A stretch of 64,000 nucleotides of DNA. Origin: Deltaproteobacteria bacterium. Lineage in GTDB: Bacteria > Desulfobacterota > Syntrophia > Syntrophales > UBA8958. The stretch spans positions 1 through 64,000 of the forward strand of contig JAKPCH010000035.1 of NCBI GenBank assembly GCA_029553375.1, given 5' to 3'. Made by a program: the position numbers and the translations under genes. This document shows, in pieces, positions 1 to 7,978 of this stretch; within the stretch, counting starts at the first letter, position 1; each line of letters starts with the position of its first letter. Below the pieces are notes generated by a model, which was given only the letters and a program-made list of their open reading frames with translations, searched no databases and was not told the origin of the DNA.

Positions 1-497
1 ACGGCGATGAGGGCGGCCCGGGCCTCCTGGATGTCCATCATCGTCTCGATGACGAAGAGGTCCACCCCGCCCTTGAGGAGCCCCTCCGCCTGCTCGCGGT
101 AAACGGCCACGGCCTCCTCGAAGGGCAGATCGCCGAAGGGCTCGACGAAACGGCCCGTCGGCCCCAGGTCCCCCGCCACGAGACGGCGCGGGCCCGCCGC
201 CGCCCGGGTGATGAGGGCGAGGCGCCGGTTCAGGTCCCGCACGTCCCCATGGAAGGCGTGATCCTTCAGTTTCAGGCGGTTGGCCCCGAAGGTGCAGGTG
301 TAGATGACATCGGCCCCGGCATCGCCGTAGGCCCTCTGGATCCTCAAGAGGGTCTCGGGGTTTCGGTCGCACCACAACTCGGGGGAGACGCCCGCCGGCA
401 TCCCCAGCCTCTGGAGCTCCGTCCCCGTGGCGCCGTCAAGGACCAGGACCTTCTTTTCCATGAGGCCCTTGATCTTCCTGTTCCCGTGCTTCCTCAT
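1..497 (-). CDS. metH: Homocysteine S-methyltransferase (MetH N-terminal domain), cut by window start
   Basis: This is the N-terminal part (165 residues visible) of a homocysteine S-methyltransferase, the domain that moves a methyl group from methylcobalamin to homocysteine in MetH. Visible are the barrel start VLDGATGTELQRLG, then ADVIYTCTFGANRLKL and AGDLGPTGRF, all family-typical; the zinc-binding cysteines lie beyond the window edge. The ATG at 497 overlaps the upstream stop by four bases (ATGA). An alternative start is MEKKVLVLDG twelve codons in. Whether the pterin and cobalamin modules follow cannot be seen. It is the last visible gene of the leuCDB operon and follows a separate activation-domain gene, so methionine synthase looks split. 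Confidence 0.85.
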   Translation of the reverse strand, partial: MRKHGNRKIKGLMEKKVLVLDGATGTELQRLGMPAGVSPELWCDRNPETLLRIQRAYGDAGADVIYTCTFGANRLKLKDHAFHGDVRDLNRRLALITRAAAGPRRLVAGDLGPTGRFVEPFGDLPFEEAVAVYREQAEGLLKGGVDLFVIETMMDIQEARAALIA

Positions 498-1165
498 CTG
501 ACAGTCTCCTCCTCAACCCCCCCGGCGATGCCCGCCACGGCCGTCACGGACTTCTCGGGGACGAGGACGCAGGCCTCGTTGACGCCCACGCCCAGCCTCT
601 CCAGACCCAGCAGCTCGTGGATGAGGGTCTGGTTCTCCAGGGAGAAATCCCCGTAGCCCGCCGAAAAACGGCCCTTCATGACCCTCTTGCCCTCCCGGCG
701 CACCTGGGCGGCCACGTAGGCCCCTATCCAGTCGAGGGCGGCGTCCACCGTCTCGCTCGCCACGGCGTCGAGGACGACGGCAACGGCCAGCCGACCCGCC
801 TCCTGTTCCTCCCTGATGGCCGCCCCGATCTCCGCCCCCGCCGTGGCCCCCATGAGGCAGATCTCCTCCGCCCCCGCCAGGAATCTCCTGAGGCGGCGGC
901 TGATGAAGACATGCCCCCCGGGGAGACGGATCGTCTCCTCCCCCGCGAAGGCGACGGGCAGTCTCGTCACGGCCCCCTTGAGGGTGATGAGGGAGAGGGC
1001 CCGGGCGACGGCCTTCTCCGTCTCTTCCCCCTGCCGGGGGGTCAAGACGGTCTTCCCCCGCCGGTAACCGAGGCGGCGGTAAACGGCCTCCCGGGGGAAG
1101 GAGGGGAGGTTGATGGCGTCGAAGTAGCGGACCTCCGCCATGGGGGACGCCCGAGGCCCCGTCAT
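494..1165 (-). CDS. Stand-alone vitamin B12-dependent methionine synthase activation domain protein
   Basis: A 223-residue protein resembling the C-terminal reactivation domain of MetH, which binds S-adenosylmethionine and re-methylates oxidised cob(II)alamin. Family-like stretches include [25 protein letters not shown] near the N-terminus, [16 protein letters not shown] in the middle, and [14 protein letters not shown] with [23 protein letters not shown] near the end. In most bacteria this is a domain of a 1200-residue MetH; stand-alone versions are known from anaerobes with a shortened MetH. It overlaps leuB upstream and the methyltransferase gene downstream by four bases each, so all are translationally coupled. 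A later start (MAEVRYF, eight codons in) is possible. Confidence 0.8.
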   Translation of the reverse strand: MTGPRASPMAEVRYFDAINLPSFPREAVYRRLGYRRGKTVLTPRQGEETEKAVARALSLITLKGAVTRLPVAFAGEETIRLPGGHVFISRRLRRFLAGAEEICLMGATAGAEIGAAIREEQEAGRLAVAVVLDAVASETVDAALDWIGAYVAAQVRREGKRVMKGRFSAGYGDFSLENQTLIHELLGLERLGVGVNEACVLVPEKSVTAVAGIAGGVEEETVR

Positions 1166-2256
1166 CCCCCGAGGGACGCCGCGAGGGCCGCGGCGACGGC
1201 ATCGCCCATCTCCGCCGTGCCGACGGTCCTCTCGCCCGGCCGGGCGAGGTCCGCCGTCCTCAGGCCGTCCCGCAGGACCCGCCGGACCGCCCCCTCCACG
1301 GCCCGGGCCTCCTCCTCCCAGCCGAGGGTGTGGCGGCACATCATGGCCACGCTGAGGATCGCCGCCAGGGGATTGGCCGTCCCCCGACCGGCGATGTCGG
1401 GGGCGGAACCGTGGATGGGCTCGTACATGGCGTGGGTCTCCCCGAGGCTCGCCGACGGCAGCATCCCGATGGAGCCCGTGATCATGGCCCCCTCGTCGCT
1501 GAGGATGTCGCCGAACATGTTGGTCGTCAAGACGACGTCGAACCGGCGGGGGTCCCGGACGAGCTGCATGGCGCAGTTGTCCACGTACATGTGATCCAGC
1601 TCCACGTCGGGATACGAAGCCGCCGTCTCCGTCACGACGTCCCGCCAGAGCTGGGTGCTCTCCAGGACGTTGGCCTTGTCCACGGACGTGACCCTCCGTC
1701 TCCGGCGCCGGGCGGCCAGGAAGGCGACCTGGGCGATGCGGCGGATCTCCTCCTCCGTGTAGATGAGGGTGTTGACCCCCACCCTCCTGCCCCCCTCCGT
1801 GCGGATGCCCCGGGGGGTGCCGAAGTAGAGATCCCCCGTCAACTCCCGGACGATGAGGATGTCCGTCCCCCTGACCACCTCCCCCTTGAGGGGCGAGGCG
1901 TCGATCAACTCCTCGTAAACCGTCACGGGCCTGAGGTTGGCAAAGAGACCGAGCCTTTCCCTGAGACCCAGCAGGGCCCGTTCGGGGCGGAGGGCGTAAT
2001 CGAGGCCGTCCCACTTGGGACCGCCCACGGCCCCCAGGAGGACCGCCCGGGCCTCGAGGGCCTTCTTCAGCGAGGAGGCCGGGAGGGGCTCACCACAGGC
2101 GTCCAGGGCCGCCCCGCCCACGGGGCCGTAGTCGAGGCGAAAACTCACCCGCCGCGCCCCTTCGATCACCCCGAGGATCTTCACCGCCTCGGCGACGACC
2201 TCGGGGCCGATGCCGTCGCCGGGGAAGACGGCGATGGTTACGCCCTCCCCCTTCAT
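1162..2256 (-). CDS. leuB: 3-isopropylmalate dehydrogenase
   Basis: LeuB (364 residues, normal length) oxidises and decarboxylates 3-isopropylmalate to 2-oxoisocaproate with NAD in leucine synthesis. Seen directly: N-terminal [17 protein letters not shown], the substrate-binding [22 protein letters not shown] region, [16 protein letters not shown], the metal-binding [14 protein letters not shown] and the cofactor segment [19 protein letters not shown]. The order leuC-leuD-leuB with four-base overlaps (2253-2256 and 1162-1165) makes it one transcript that continues into the methionine synthase genes. Confidence 0.96.
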   Translation of the reverse strand: MKGEGVTIAVFPGDGIGPEVVAEAVKILGVIEGARRVSFRLDYGPVGGAALDACGEPLPASSLKKALEARAVLLGAVGGPKWDGLDYALRPERALLGLRERLGLFANLRPVTVYEELIDASPLKGEVVRGTDILIVRELTGDLYFGTPRGIRTEGGRRVGVNTLIYTEEEIRRIAQVAFLAARRRRRRVTSVDKANVLESTQLWRDVVTETAASYPDVELDHMYVDNCAMQLVRDPRRFDVVLTTNMFGDILSDEGAMITGSIGMLPSASLGETHAMYEPIHGSAPDIAGRGTANPLAAILSVAMMCRHTLGWEEEARAVEGAVRRVLRDGLRTADLARPGERTVGTAEMGDAVAAALAASLGG

Positions 2257-2750
2257 CGCCCCACCCCCTTCGTCAGGTAGGGGATGAGGCCGCCCGCGGC
2301 GAGGAGATCCCGCATGAAGGGCGGGATGGGGGCGACGGCCACCTCCGCGGCGGGCTTGGAGGGGATCAGGATGCGCCCCGCCGCGGCGTCCACCTCGATC
2401 ACGTCCCCCTCCTCGACGAGGTCAAAGAGGTCCGGGGAGACGAAGATGGGCAGGCCCATGTTGAAGGCGTTGCGGTAGAAGATCCGGGCGAAGCCCTTGG
2501 CGACGACGCAGGCGATACCGGCGGCCCGCAGGGCGATGGGGGCGTGCTCCCGCGAGGAGCCGGAACCGAAGTCTTTGCCCCCCACGATGATGTCCCCCGG
2601 GGCCACCCGGGAGGCGAAGGTGGGGTCGGCGTCCTCCATGACGTGGGCGGCGAGGAACCCGGGATCCGTCGAGCTGAGGTAGCGGGCGGGGATGATGAGG
2701 TCCGTGTTGATGTTGTCCCCGAACTTCCAGACCCGGCCTTTGATGATCAT
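2253..2750 (-). CDS. leuD: 3-isopropylmalate dehydratase small subunit
   Basis: LeuD (165 residues) is the small swivelling subunit of isopropylmalate isomerase, partner of LeuC. The short length and the sequence ([51 protein letters not shown]) match the short archaeal-type LeuD/HacB group rather than the roughly 200-residue enterobacterial form. ATG at 2750 overlaps the leuC stop (ATGA). Confidence 0.95.
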   Translation of the reverse strand: MIIKGRVWKFGDNINTDLIIPARYLSSTDPGFLAAHVMEDADPTFASRVAPGDIIVGGKDFGSGSSREHAPIALRAAGIACVVAKGFARIFYRNAFNMGLPIFVSPDLFDLVEEGDVIEVDAAAGRILIPSKPAAEVAVAPIPPFMRDLLAAGGLIPYLTKGVGR

Positions 2751-4024
2751 AACCTGTGCACCCCCTTGAGTTCGTCGGGATGGGCGATCCGCCCCAGGAC
2801 GGCCGTGGCGGCGGCGACGGCGGGGTTGGCGAGGTAGACCTCGCTCTTGGGGTGTCCCATGCGGCCGACGAAGTTGCGGTTCGTCGTGGCGAGGGCCTTC
2901 TCGCCCGCCGCGAGGATCCCCATGTGGCCCCCCAGGCAGGGCCCGCAGGTCGGGGGGCTGATGACGGCCCCGGCGTCGAGGAAGACCTCCAGGAGGCCCT
3001 CGGCGAGGGCGGTGCGGTAGACCTCCGGCGTGGCCGGCGCCACGATGAGGCGCACGCCCGGTGCCGCCTTCCTGCCCCTCAGGAGACGGGCCGCCGTGCG
3101 CAGGTCCTCGATCCGGCCGTTGGTGCAGGAACCGATGTAGACCTGGTCGATCTTGATGGAACCCACCCGGCCGACGGGGCGGACATTGGAGGGCAAATGG
3201 GGGAAGGCGACCTGGGGCTCCAGGGCGGAGACGTCCATCTCCAGGACGTCGGCGTAGGAGGCGTCGGGGTCCGACTCGTAGAAGACGGGGTCCCTGTCCC
3301 CGCGGGCGTAGACGTATTCCCGCGTCGTCTCGTCGGGGGGGAAGACGCCGTTCTTGGCCCCCGCCTCGACGACCATGTTCGCCACGGTGAAGCGGTCCGC
3401 CATGGTCAGGTGGGCCACGGCCTCCCCCGTGAACTCCAGGGCCCGGTAGTTGGCCCCCTCGACGCCGATGGCGCCGATGAGGGCGAGGATGACGTCCTTG
3501 CCCGACACCCACGGCCCCGGCCTGCCCCTGAGGACCACCTTGACGGTTTCGGGGACCCGAAACCAGAGCTCCCCCGTCATCATGACCGCCGCCAGGTCCG
3601 TGCTCCCCACGCCCGTGGCGAAGGCCCCCAGGGCGCCGTAGGTGCACGTGTGGCTGTCGGCGCCGACGACGAGGTCCCCCGAGACCACGAGGCCCGCCTC
3701 CGGGAGGAGGACATGGCAGATCCCCGCCTCGCCGCCCTCGTAGAAACGGGGGATCTGCTGTTCCCGGGCGAAGTCGCGCATGATCTTGCAGTTCGTCGCC
3801 GCCTGGATGTCCTTGTTGGGCGTGAAGTGATCGCAGACCAGGACCAGGCGGCGCCGATCGAAGACCTTCCTCGCCCCCGCCTCCCTGAAGGCGGCGATGG
3901 CGAGGGGGGCCGTGGCGTCGTTTCCCATGGCCACATCGACCCGGGCGTTGACGATCGTCCCCGCCTCGACGCGATCCAGGCCCGCGTGGGCCGCCAGGAT
4001 CTTCTCCGTTATCGTCATTCCCAT
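2747..4024 (-). CDS. leuC: 3-isopropylmalate dehydratase large subunit
   Basis: LeuC (425 residues) carries the 4Fe-4S cluster that isomerises 2- to 3-isopropylmalate. Visible features are MTITEKILAAHAG at the N-terminus, GADSHTCTYGALGAFATGVGSTD, YIGSCTNGRIEDL and PPTCGPCLGGHMGIL; the cysteines in SHTC, GSCTNG and CGPC are the cluster ligands of the aconitase family. It belongs to the 420-residue homoaconitase-like class, matching the short LeuD. An AAGGA ribosome site sits two bases before the ATG at 4024 but eight before the ATG at 4018, so the protein may start at MTITEK. First gene of the operon, with a promoter at 4051-4079. Confidence 0.96.
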   Translation of the reverse strand: MGMTITEKILAAHAGLDRVEAGTIVNARVDVAMGNDATAPLAIAAFREAGARKVFDRRRLVLVCDHFTPNKDIQAATNCKIMRDFAREQQIPRFYEGGEAGICHVLLPEAGLVVSGDLVVGADSHTCTYGALGAFATGVGSTDLAAVMMTGELWFRVPETVKVVLRGRPGPWVSGKDVILALIGAIGVEGANYRALEFTGEAVAHLTMADRFTVANMVVEAGAKNGVFPPDETTREYVYARGDRDPVFYESDPDASYADVLEMDVSALEPQVAFPHLPSNVRPVGRVGSIKIDQVYIGSCTNGRIEDLRTAARLLRGRKAAPGVRLIVAPATPEVYRTALAEGLLEVFLDAGAVISPPTCGPCLGGHMGILAAGEKALATTNRNFVGRMGHPKSEVYLANPAVAAATAVLGRIAHPDELKGVHRL

Positions 4025-4050
4025 CGTCCTTCCCCCCTTGGATCGAAGGG

Positions 4051-4079
4051 ACTCTAATAAAAAAAACTCCCCGCGGCAA
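4051..4079 (-). promoter_or_regulatory. Predicted sigma70-type promoter of the leuCDB-metH operon
   Basis: On the minus strand TTGCCG (4074-4079) and TAGAGT (4051-4056) are separated by 17 bases. Each hexamer matches four of six consensus positions, and the site lies about 30 bases before the leuC start in an otherwise GC-rich region. Confidence 0.4.
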
Positions 4080-4110
4080 GGGTTTCGTGAAAGGGGCGGG
4101 CAAAAACCGA

Positions 4111-4139
4111 TGGATAAGGGCCTTTCCCTGTGTTATCCA
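4111..4139. promoter_or_regulatory. Inverted repeat TGGATAA-N15-TTATCCA upstream of kinase gene
   Basis: A perfect 7-base inverted repeat lies between the leuC promoter and the kinase start at 4159. Position and symmetry fit a regulator-binding site, possibly autoregulatory; no known consensus is recognised. Confidence 0.35.
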
Positions 4140-4158
4140 ACGCCGAGGAGCAAGGACA

Positions 4159-5865
4159 TTGGAACGCAGATCCCGTCTGGACATAACCCCCCGCCTCGTC
4201 ATCGGGGCCGCCGCGATCCTGGCCCTGCTGTTTCTCCTCATGAGCCTGGAGACCCTCTCTACCCATCGGGACGTGACGACCCGCCTCCTCCTCGAAAAGG
4301 GGGAGGCCCTCATCCGGTCCTTCGAGGCGGCGGCGAGGACGGGACGGGGCCTGAAGTGGCAGGCCTTCGAGATCAGGAAGCTCCTCATCGAGACGGCCCG
4401 GCAACCGGGCGTGGACTACATCATCATCACCGACGTCGACGGCACCATCCTGGCCGACAGCGACCCCGCCCGGATCGGGGAGGTCTATTTCAGCGGCCTG
4501 GACCTGAAGGAGGCCTCCCGCCTCCGGGAGGTGAGGTGGCGCCGGGTCCAGAACCCCGAAGGGGCCGATACCTTCGAGGTCTACCGTCGCTTCCTGCCCC
4601 TCTCGGAACCCGGGGAGGTGTTCGAGGGCGCCGGGGACCCGTCGGGCTACGTCATCTTCCTGGGTCTGGACATGGGACCCGTCCTCGCGGCCCGGCGCGA
4701 GGAGATGACCCGCGTCCTCGGGACGGCCCTGATCCTCCTCCTCGTGGGCGTGTCGGGGATCGTGTCCCTCCTCGTCGTCCAGCGATACCGATCCGCCCGG
4801 GCCTCCCTCTCCCATGTCCAGGCCTTTTCCGACCACCTGGTGGAGAACATACCGGCCGGCCTCGTCGCCCTCGACCGGGGGGGGCGGGTGGCGGCATACA
4901 ACCCCGCCGCCGAGGCCATCCTGGGCCGTCCCCCCGCCGCCGTCCTGGGCCTCCCCTACCGTGAGGCCCTCCCGGGGCCCATCGGGGACCTCTTCGGGGA
5001 GCTTGCGACCCGCAAGGCCCCCTTCTCCCGGGAGATGGAGTTCCAGGGCCCCGACGGCAGGTCCCGGGTCCTCCACATCGACGCCTCCCTCTTCCCCGCC
5101 GGGGAGGGTGAGGGGCTCTGCGTCCTCATGGGGGACATGACGGACATCCGGGCCCTCCAGGAGGAGGCGGCGAGGAACCGGCGCCTGGCCGCCATGGGCG
5201 ACCTCGCCGCGGGCGTGGCCCACGAGATCAGAAACCCCCTGAGCTCCATCAAGGGCTTCGCCACCTATTTCCGGGAACGGTACGGCGACGACCCCGAGGA
5301 CGGCCGCATCGCCGCCATCATGATCGAGGAGGTGGAGCGTCTCAACCGGGTCATCACCCAGCTCCTCGACCTGGCCCGGCCCCTGAGGCCCTCCCTTACC
5401 GTCACGGACCTGGGGGAGGTCGTCGACCAGGCCCTGAGCCTCGTCGCGCAGAGGGCGGCGGGCCGGGGCGTCCATATCGTCCGGGAGGGGGAGGCCCCCT
5501 GCCCGGCCCTTATCGATGGGGAGATGATCACCCAGGTCCTCCTGAATCTCTTCCTCAACGCCTTGACGGCCATGGAAAACGGTGGCACCCTGACGGTCTC
5601 GTGGCGCCGTGAGGGGGGGGAGGTCGAGGTCACGGTCAAGGACACGGGCACGGGCATCGCGCCGGCGGATCGGGAGCGGATCTTCGACCCCTACTTCACC
5701 ACCCGGCCGGGGGGTACCGGCCTCGGCCTGGCCGTGGCCTCCCGGATCATGGAGGCCCACGGCGGCTTTATCCGCGTGGACAGCGAGGTGGGGCGCGGCT
5801 CCGTCTTCACCCTCGTCCTGCCCGCCGGGGACGACAAGGAAGGAGAAGGGGAAAGGACGCGATGA
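4159..5865 (+). CDS. Membrane sensor histidine kinase, ZraS/AtoS-like
   Basis: Sensor kinase of 568 residues from a TTG start. TTG at 4159 is chosen because GAGGAG lies eight bases upstream; an in-frame ATG at 4087 has no ribosome site. Layout: membrane helix about 13-31, extracytoplasmic sensor about 35-185 (VDYIIITDVDGTILADSDPARIG resembles a Cache-like fold), second helix about 187-207, PAS about 222-335, HisKA with phosphoacceptor His355 (GVAHEIRNPLSSIKGF), and a catalytic ATPase domain with DTGTGIAPADRERIFDPYFT and GTGLGLAVA. Its stop overlaps the start of the response regulator (ATGA), so they form a pair co-transcribed with the ETF genes. The signal is unknown. Confidence 0.9.
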   Translation: MERRSRLDITPRLVIGAAAILALLFLLMSLETLSTHRDVTTRLLLEKGEALIRSFEAAARTGRGLKWQAFEIRKLLIETARQPGVDYIIITDVDGTILADSDPARIGEVYFSGLDLKEASRLREVRWRRVQNPEGADTFEVYRRFLPLSEPGEVFEGAGDPSGYVIFLGLDMGPVLAARREEMTRVLGTALILLLVGVSGIVSLLVVQRYRSARASLSHVQAFSDHLVENIPAGLVALDRGGRVAAYNPAAEAILGRPPAAVLGLPYREALPGPIGDLFGELATRKAPFSREMEFQGPDGRSRVLHIDASLFPAGEGEGLCVLMGDMTDIRALQEEAARNRRLAAMGDLAAGVAHEIRNPLSSIKGFATYFRERYGDDPEDGRIAAIMIEEVERLNRVITQLLDLARPLRPSLTVTDLGEVVDQALSLVAQRAAGRGVHIVREGEAPCPALIDGEMITQVLLNLFLNALTAMENGGTLTVSWRREGGEVEVTVKDTGTGIAPADRERIFDPYFTTRPGGTGLGLAVASRIMEAHGGFIRVDSEVGRGSVFTLVLPAGDDKEGEGERTR

Positions 5866-7226
5866 AAGAGCCTCAGAGGAAAGGCACCGTTCTCATCGTG
5901 GACGACGACGGGGCCCACCGCCTCATGCTCCGCACCCTCCTGAGGAGGTGGGGATACGCCGCCGAAGAGGCGGACGACGGCGAGACGGCCGTCGAGGCCG
6001 TCCGCAAGAAGGCCTTCGACCTGGTCCTCATGGACATCCGCATGCTGCGCATGTCGGGCCTGGAGGCCCTGGAAAGGATCAAGGACCACAACCCCGCCGT
6101 GGCCGTCATCGTCATGACGGCCTACGCCTCCGTGGAGACGGCCGTGGAGGCCGTCAAGAAGGGGGCCTACGACTACCTCCAGAAGCCCCTGAATTTCGAG
6201 GAGCTCCGCCTGAAGATGGAGCGGGCCGTGGAGCACGTCAGCCTCCGGGAGGAGAACCGTGCCCTCAGGGAGACCCTCGACGGCCGTTTCGACCCCGGGC
6301 GTCTCATCGGCCGGTCCCCCGTCATGATCAGGCTCCTCGAGATGGTCTCCCAGGTGGCCCCCTCGGAGGCGACGGTCCTCATCACGGGTGAGTCGGGGAC
6401 GGGCAAGGAGCTCATCGCCGAGGCGATCCACACCAACAGCCCCCGCCGGAAGGGACCCTTCGTGAGGATCAACTGCGCGGCCATCACGGAGAGCCTCCTG
6501 GAGTCGGAGCTCTTCGGCCACGAGAAGGGGGCCTTCACGGGGGCCGACCGGCGGAAGGAGGGGAAGTTCCTCCAGGCCCAGGGGGGCACGATCTTTCTCG
6601 ACGAGATCAGCGAGACCTCCCTGGCCATGCAGGCCAAGCTCCTGAGGGTCCTCCAGGAGCGGGAACTCACCCGCGTGGGGGGGAGCGAGACCCTCCACGT
6701 GGACTGCCGGGTCATCGCCGCCACGAACCGCGACCTCGCCGGGGAGATCGCCGCCGGCCGGTTCCGGGAGGACCTGTTCTACCGCCTGAACGTCGTGACG
6801 CTGGCCGTGCCGCCCCTCCGGGCCCGGCGGGAGGACATCCCCATCCTCGCCCAGCACTTCCTGGGCCACTTCGCCGACCGGAACCGGAAGGCCGTCAAGG
6901 GTTTCACGCCCCAGGCCATGGACCTCCTCCTGAAACACCCCTGGCCGGGTAACGTCCGGGAGTTGATGAACGTCGTGGAGAGGGCCGTCGTCCTCTCCCG
7001 GTCGGCCTACCTCGACGTCGGGGACATCCACCTCCTCACGACGGCCGGCCCGATCCCCGGGGGGGACGACGTCGCCCCCCTGGAGGAGGTGGAGCGCGAG
7101 GCCATCGTCCGGACCCTGAAGGCCGTGGGGGGCAACAAGAGCGAGGCGGCCCGCCGTCTCGGCATCACCCGGCGGACCCTTCACCTCAAGCTGAAGCGCT
7201 ACGGCCTCATGGAGGGAAGCCCGTGA
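5862..7226 (+). CDS. Sigma54-dependent response regulator, NtrC/ZraR family
   Basis: A 454-residue activator of sigma54 RNA polymerase. Receiver domain 1-120 with phosphoacceptor Asp58 (LVLMDIR), AAA+ domain about 145-375 with Walker A GESGTGKE (176-183), the sigma54-contact loop GAFTGA (223-228) and FLDEI, and a Fis-type helix-turn-helix at the C-terminus (NKSEAARRLGITRRTLHLKLKRYG). All parts needed for activity are intact. It is coupled to the kinase before it and to etfB after it by four-base overlaps. Two sigma54-type promoters occur elsewhere in the window (16396-16412, 49947-49962); a link is only inference. Confidence 0.94.
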   Translation: MKEPQRKGTVLIVDDDGAHRLMLRTLLRRWGYAAEEADDGETAVEAVRKKAFDLVLMDIRMLRMSGLEALERIKDHNPAVAVIVMTAYASVETAVEAVKKGAYDYLQKPLNFEELRLKMERAVEHVSLREENRALRETLDGRFDPGRLIGRSPVMIRLLEMVSQVAPSEATVLITGESGTGKELIAEAIHTNSPRRKGPFVRINCAAITESLLESELFGHEKGAFTGADRRKEGKFLQAQGGTIFLDEISETSLAMQAKLLRVLQERELTRVGGSETLHVDCRVIAATNRDLAGEIAAGRFREDLFYRLNVVTLAVPPLRARREDIPILAQHFLGHFADRNRKAVKGFTPQAMDLLLKHPWPGNVRELMNVVERAVVLSRSAYLDVGDIHLLTTAGPIPGGDDVAPLEEVEREAIVRTLKAVGGNKSEAARRLGITRRTLHLKLKRYGLMEGSP

Positions 7227-7978
7227 GGGTCCTGGTCCTCGTCAAGGCCGTCGTCCCCCCCACGGAACCCCTTCGCTTTACCCCCTTGGGGGACTGGATC
7301 CCCCCTGAGGCCGGGACGGCCCTGACGATGAACGAGGACGACGCCTGCGCCCTCGAGGCGGCCCTGCGGATCCGGGACAACCTGCCGGGGACGACGGTCC
7401 ACGCCCTGTCCGTGGGTCCCGAAGAGGCCGCGGCCGTCCTGAGGAGGGCCCTGGGGATGGGGGCCGACGAGGCCTTCCATTGCCTGTGGCGCGACGAGGC
7501 CCCCCCCACCCCCCTCCAGACGGCCCACCTCATCGCCTCCGCCGCCGGGGGCTACGACCTCTACCTCGCCGGGGTCATGTCGGAGGACGGGGGACACGGC
7601 CTCACGGGTCCCCTCGTGGCGGAGCTCCTCGGTCTGCCCTTTCTCACGAACGTCGTCTCCCTGGGGATCTCGAACCCCCGCGGGCCCCTGACGGCGGAAC
7701 GGGACGTGGAGGGGGGCGACCGGGAGACCTTCGCCGTGGACCTCCCCGCCCTCCTCACCGTCCCGTCGGGGATCAACCGTCCCCGCTACCCCACCCTCTC
7801 GCTGGTCCTCAAGGCCCAAAAGGCCTCCCTCAACACCGTCGAGGCCCGGGACCTGCCGCCGTGCCCCCCGCGGGAGGCCGTCCTGAGGCGCTACCGTCCC
7901 GAGGGGGGGAGTTGCTCCTTCCTCGCGGGCCCGGAGGCCTTCGTGAGCCTCTGCCGCTCCCGGGGGTTCATGCCGTGA
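7223..7978 (+). CDS. etfB: Electron transfer flavoprotein beta subunit
   Basis: A 251-residue EtfB-like protein, a subunit of the flavoprotein that carries electrons from acyl-CoA dehydrogenases or similar flavoenzymes. Family features: N-terminal VLVLVKAVVPP, the adenine nucleotide-loop-like MNEDDACALEAALRI, YDLYLAGVMSEDGGHGLTGPLVAELLGLPFLTNV and LPALLTVPSGINRPRYPTL. The GTG start at 7223 overlaps the regulator stop (GTGA). The GVMSEDGGHG segment differs from the classic GKQAIDDD of EtfB, so the AMP-site chemistry may differ. Its partner is the etfA fusion just downstream; no acyl-CoA dehydrogenase gene is adjacent. Confidence 0.85.
   Translation: MRVLVLVKAVVPPTEPLRFTPLGDWIPPEAGTALTMNEDDACALEAALRIRDNLPGTTVHALSVGPEEAAAVLRRALGMGADEAFHCLWRDEAPPTPLQTAHLIASAAGGYDLYLAGVMSEDGGHGLTGPLVAELLGLPFLTNVVSLGISNPRGPLTAERDVEGGDRETFAVDLPALLTVPSGINRPRYPTLSLVLKAQKASLNTVEARDLPPCPPREAVLRRYRPEGGSCSFLAGPEAFVSLCRSRGFMP

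Noticed and set aside
1166-2014. N-terminal extension of the activation-domain protein into leuB
   Set aside because: The extension reads as a Gly/Pro/Arg-rich shadow of leuB, and the ATGA overlap at 1162-1165 gives a natural start.
2756-4057. Long open frame on the plus strand opposite leuC, and similar long antisense frames opposite etfA, leuB and the ole genes
   Set aside because: High GC content suppresses stop codons in all frames. These frames have low-complexity Arg/Gly/Pro-rich translations, no ribosome sites and no family resemblance, while the opposite strand encodes clear enzymes.
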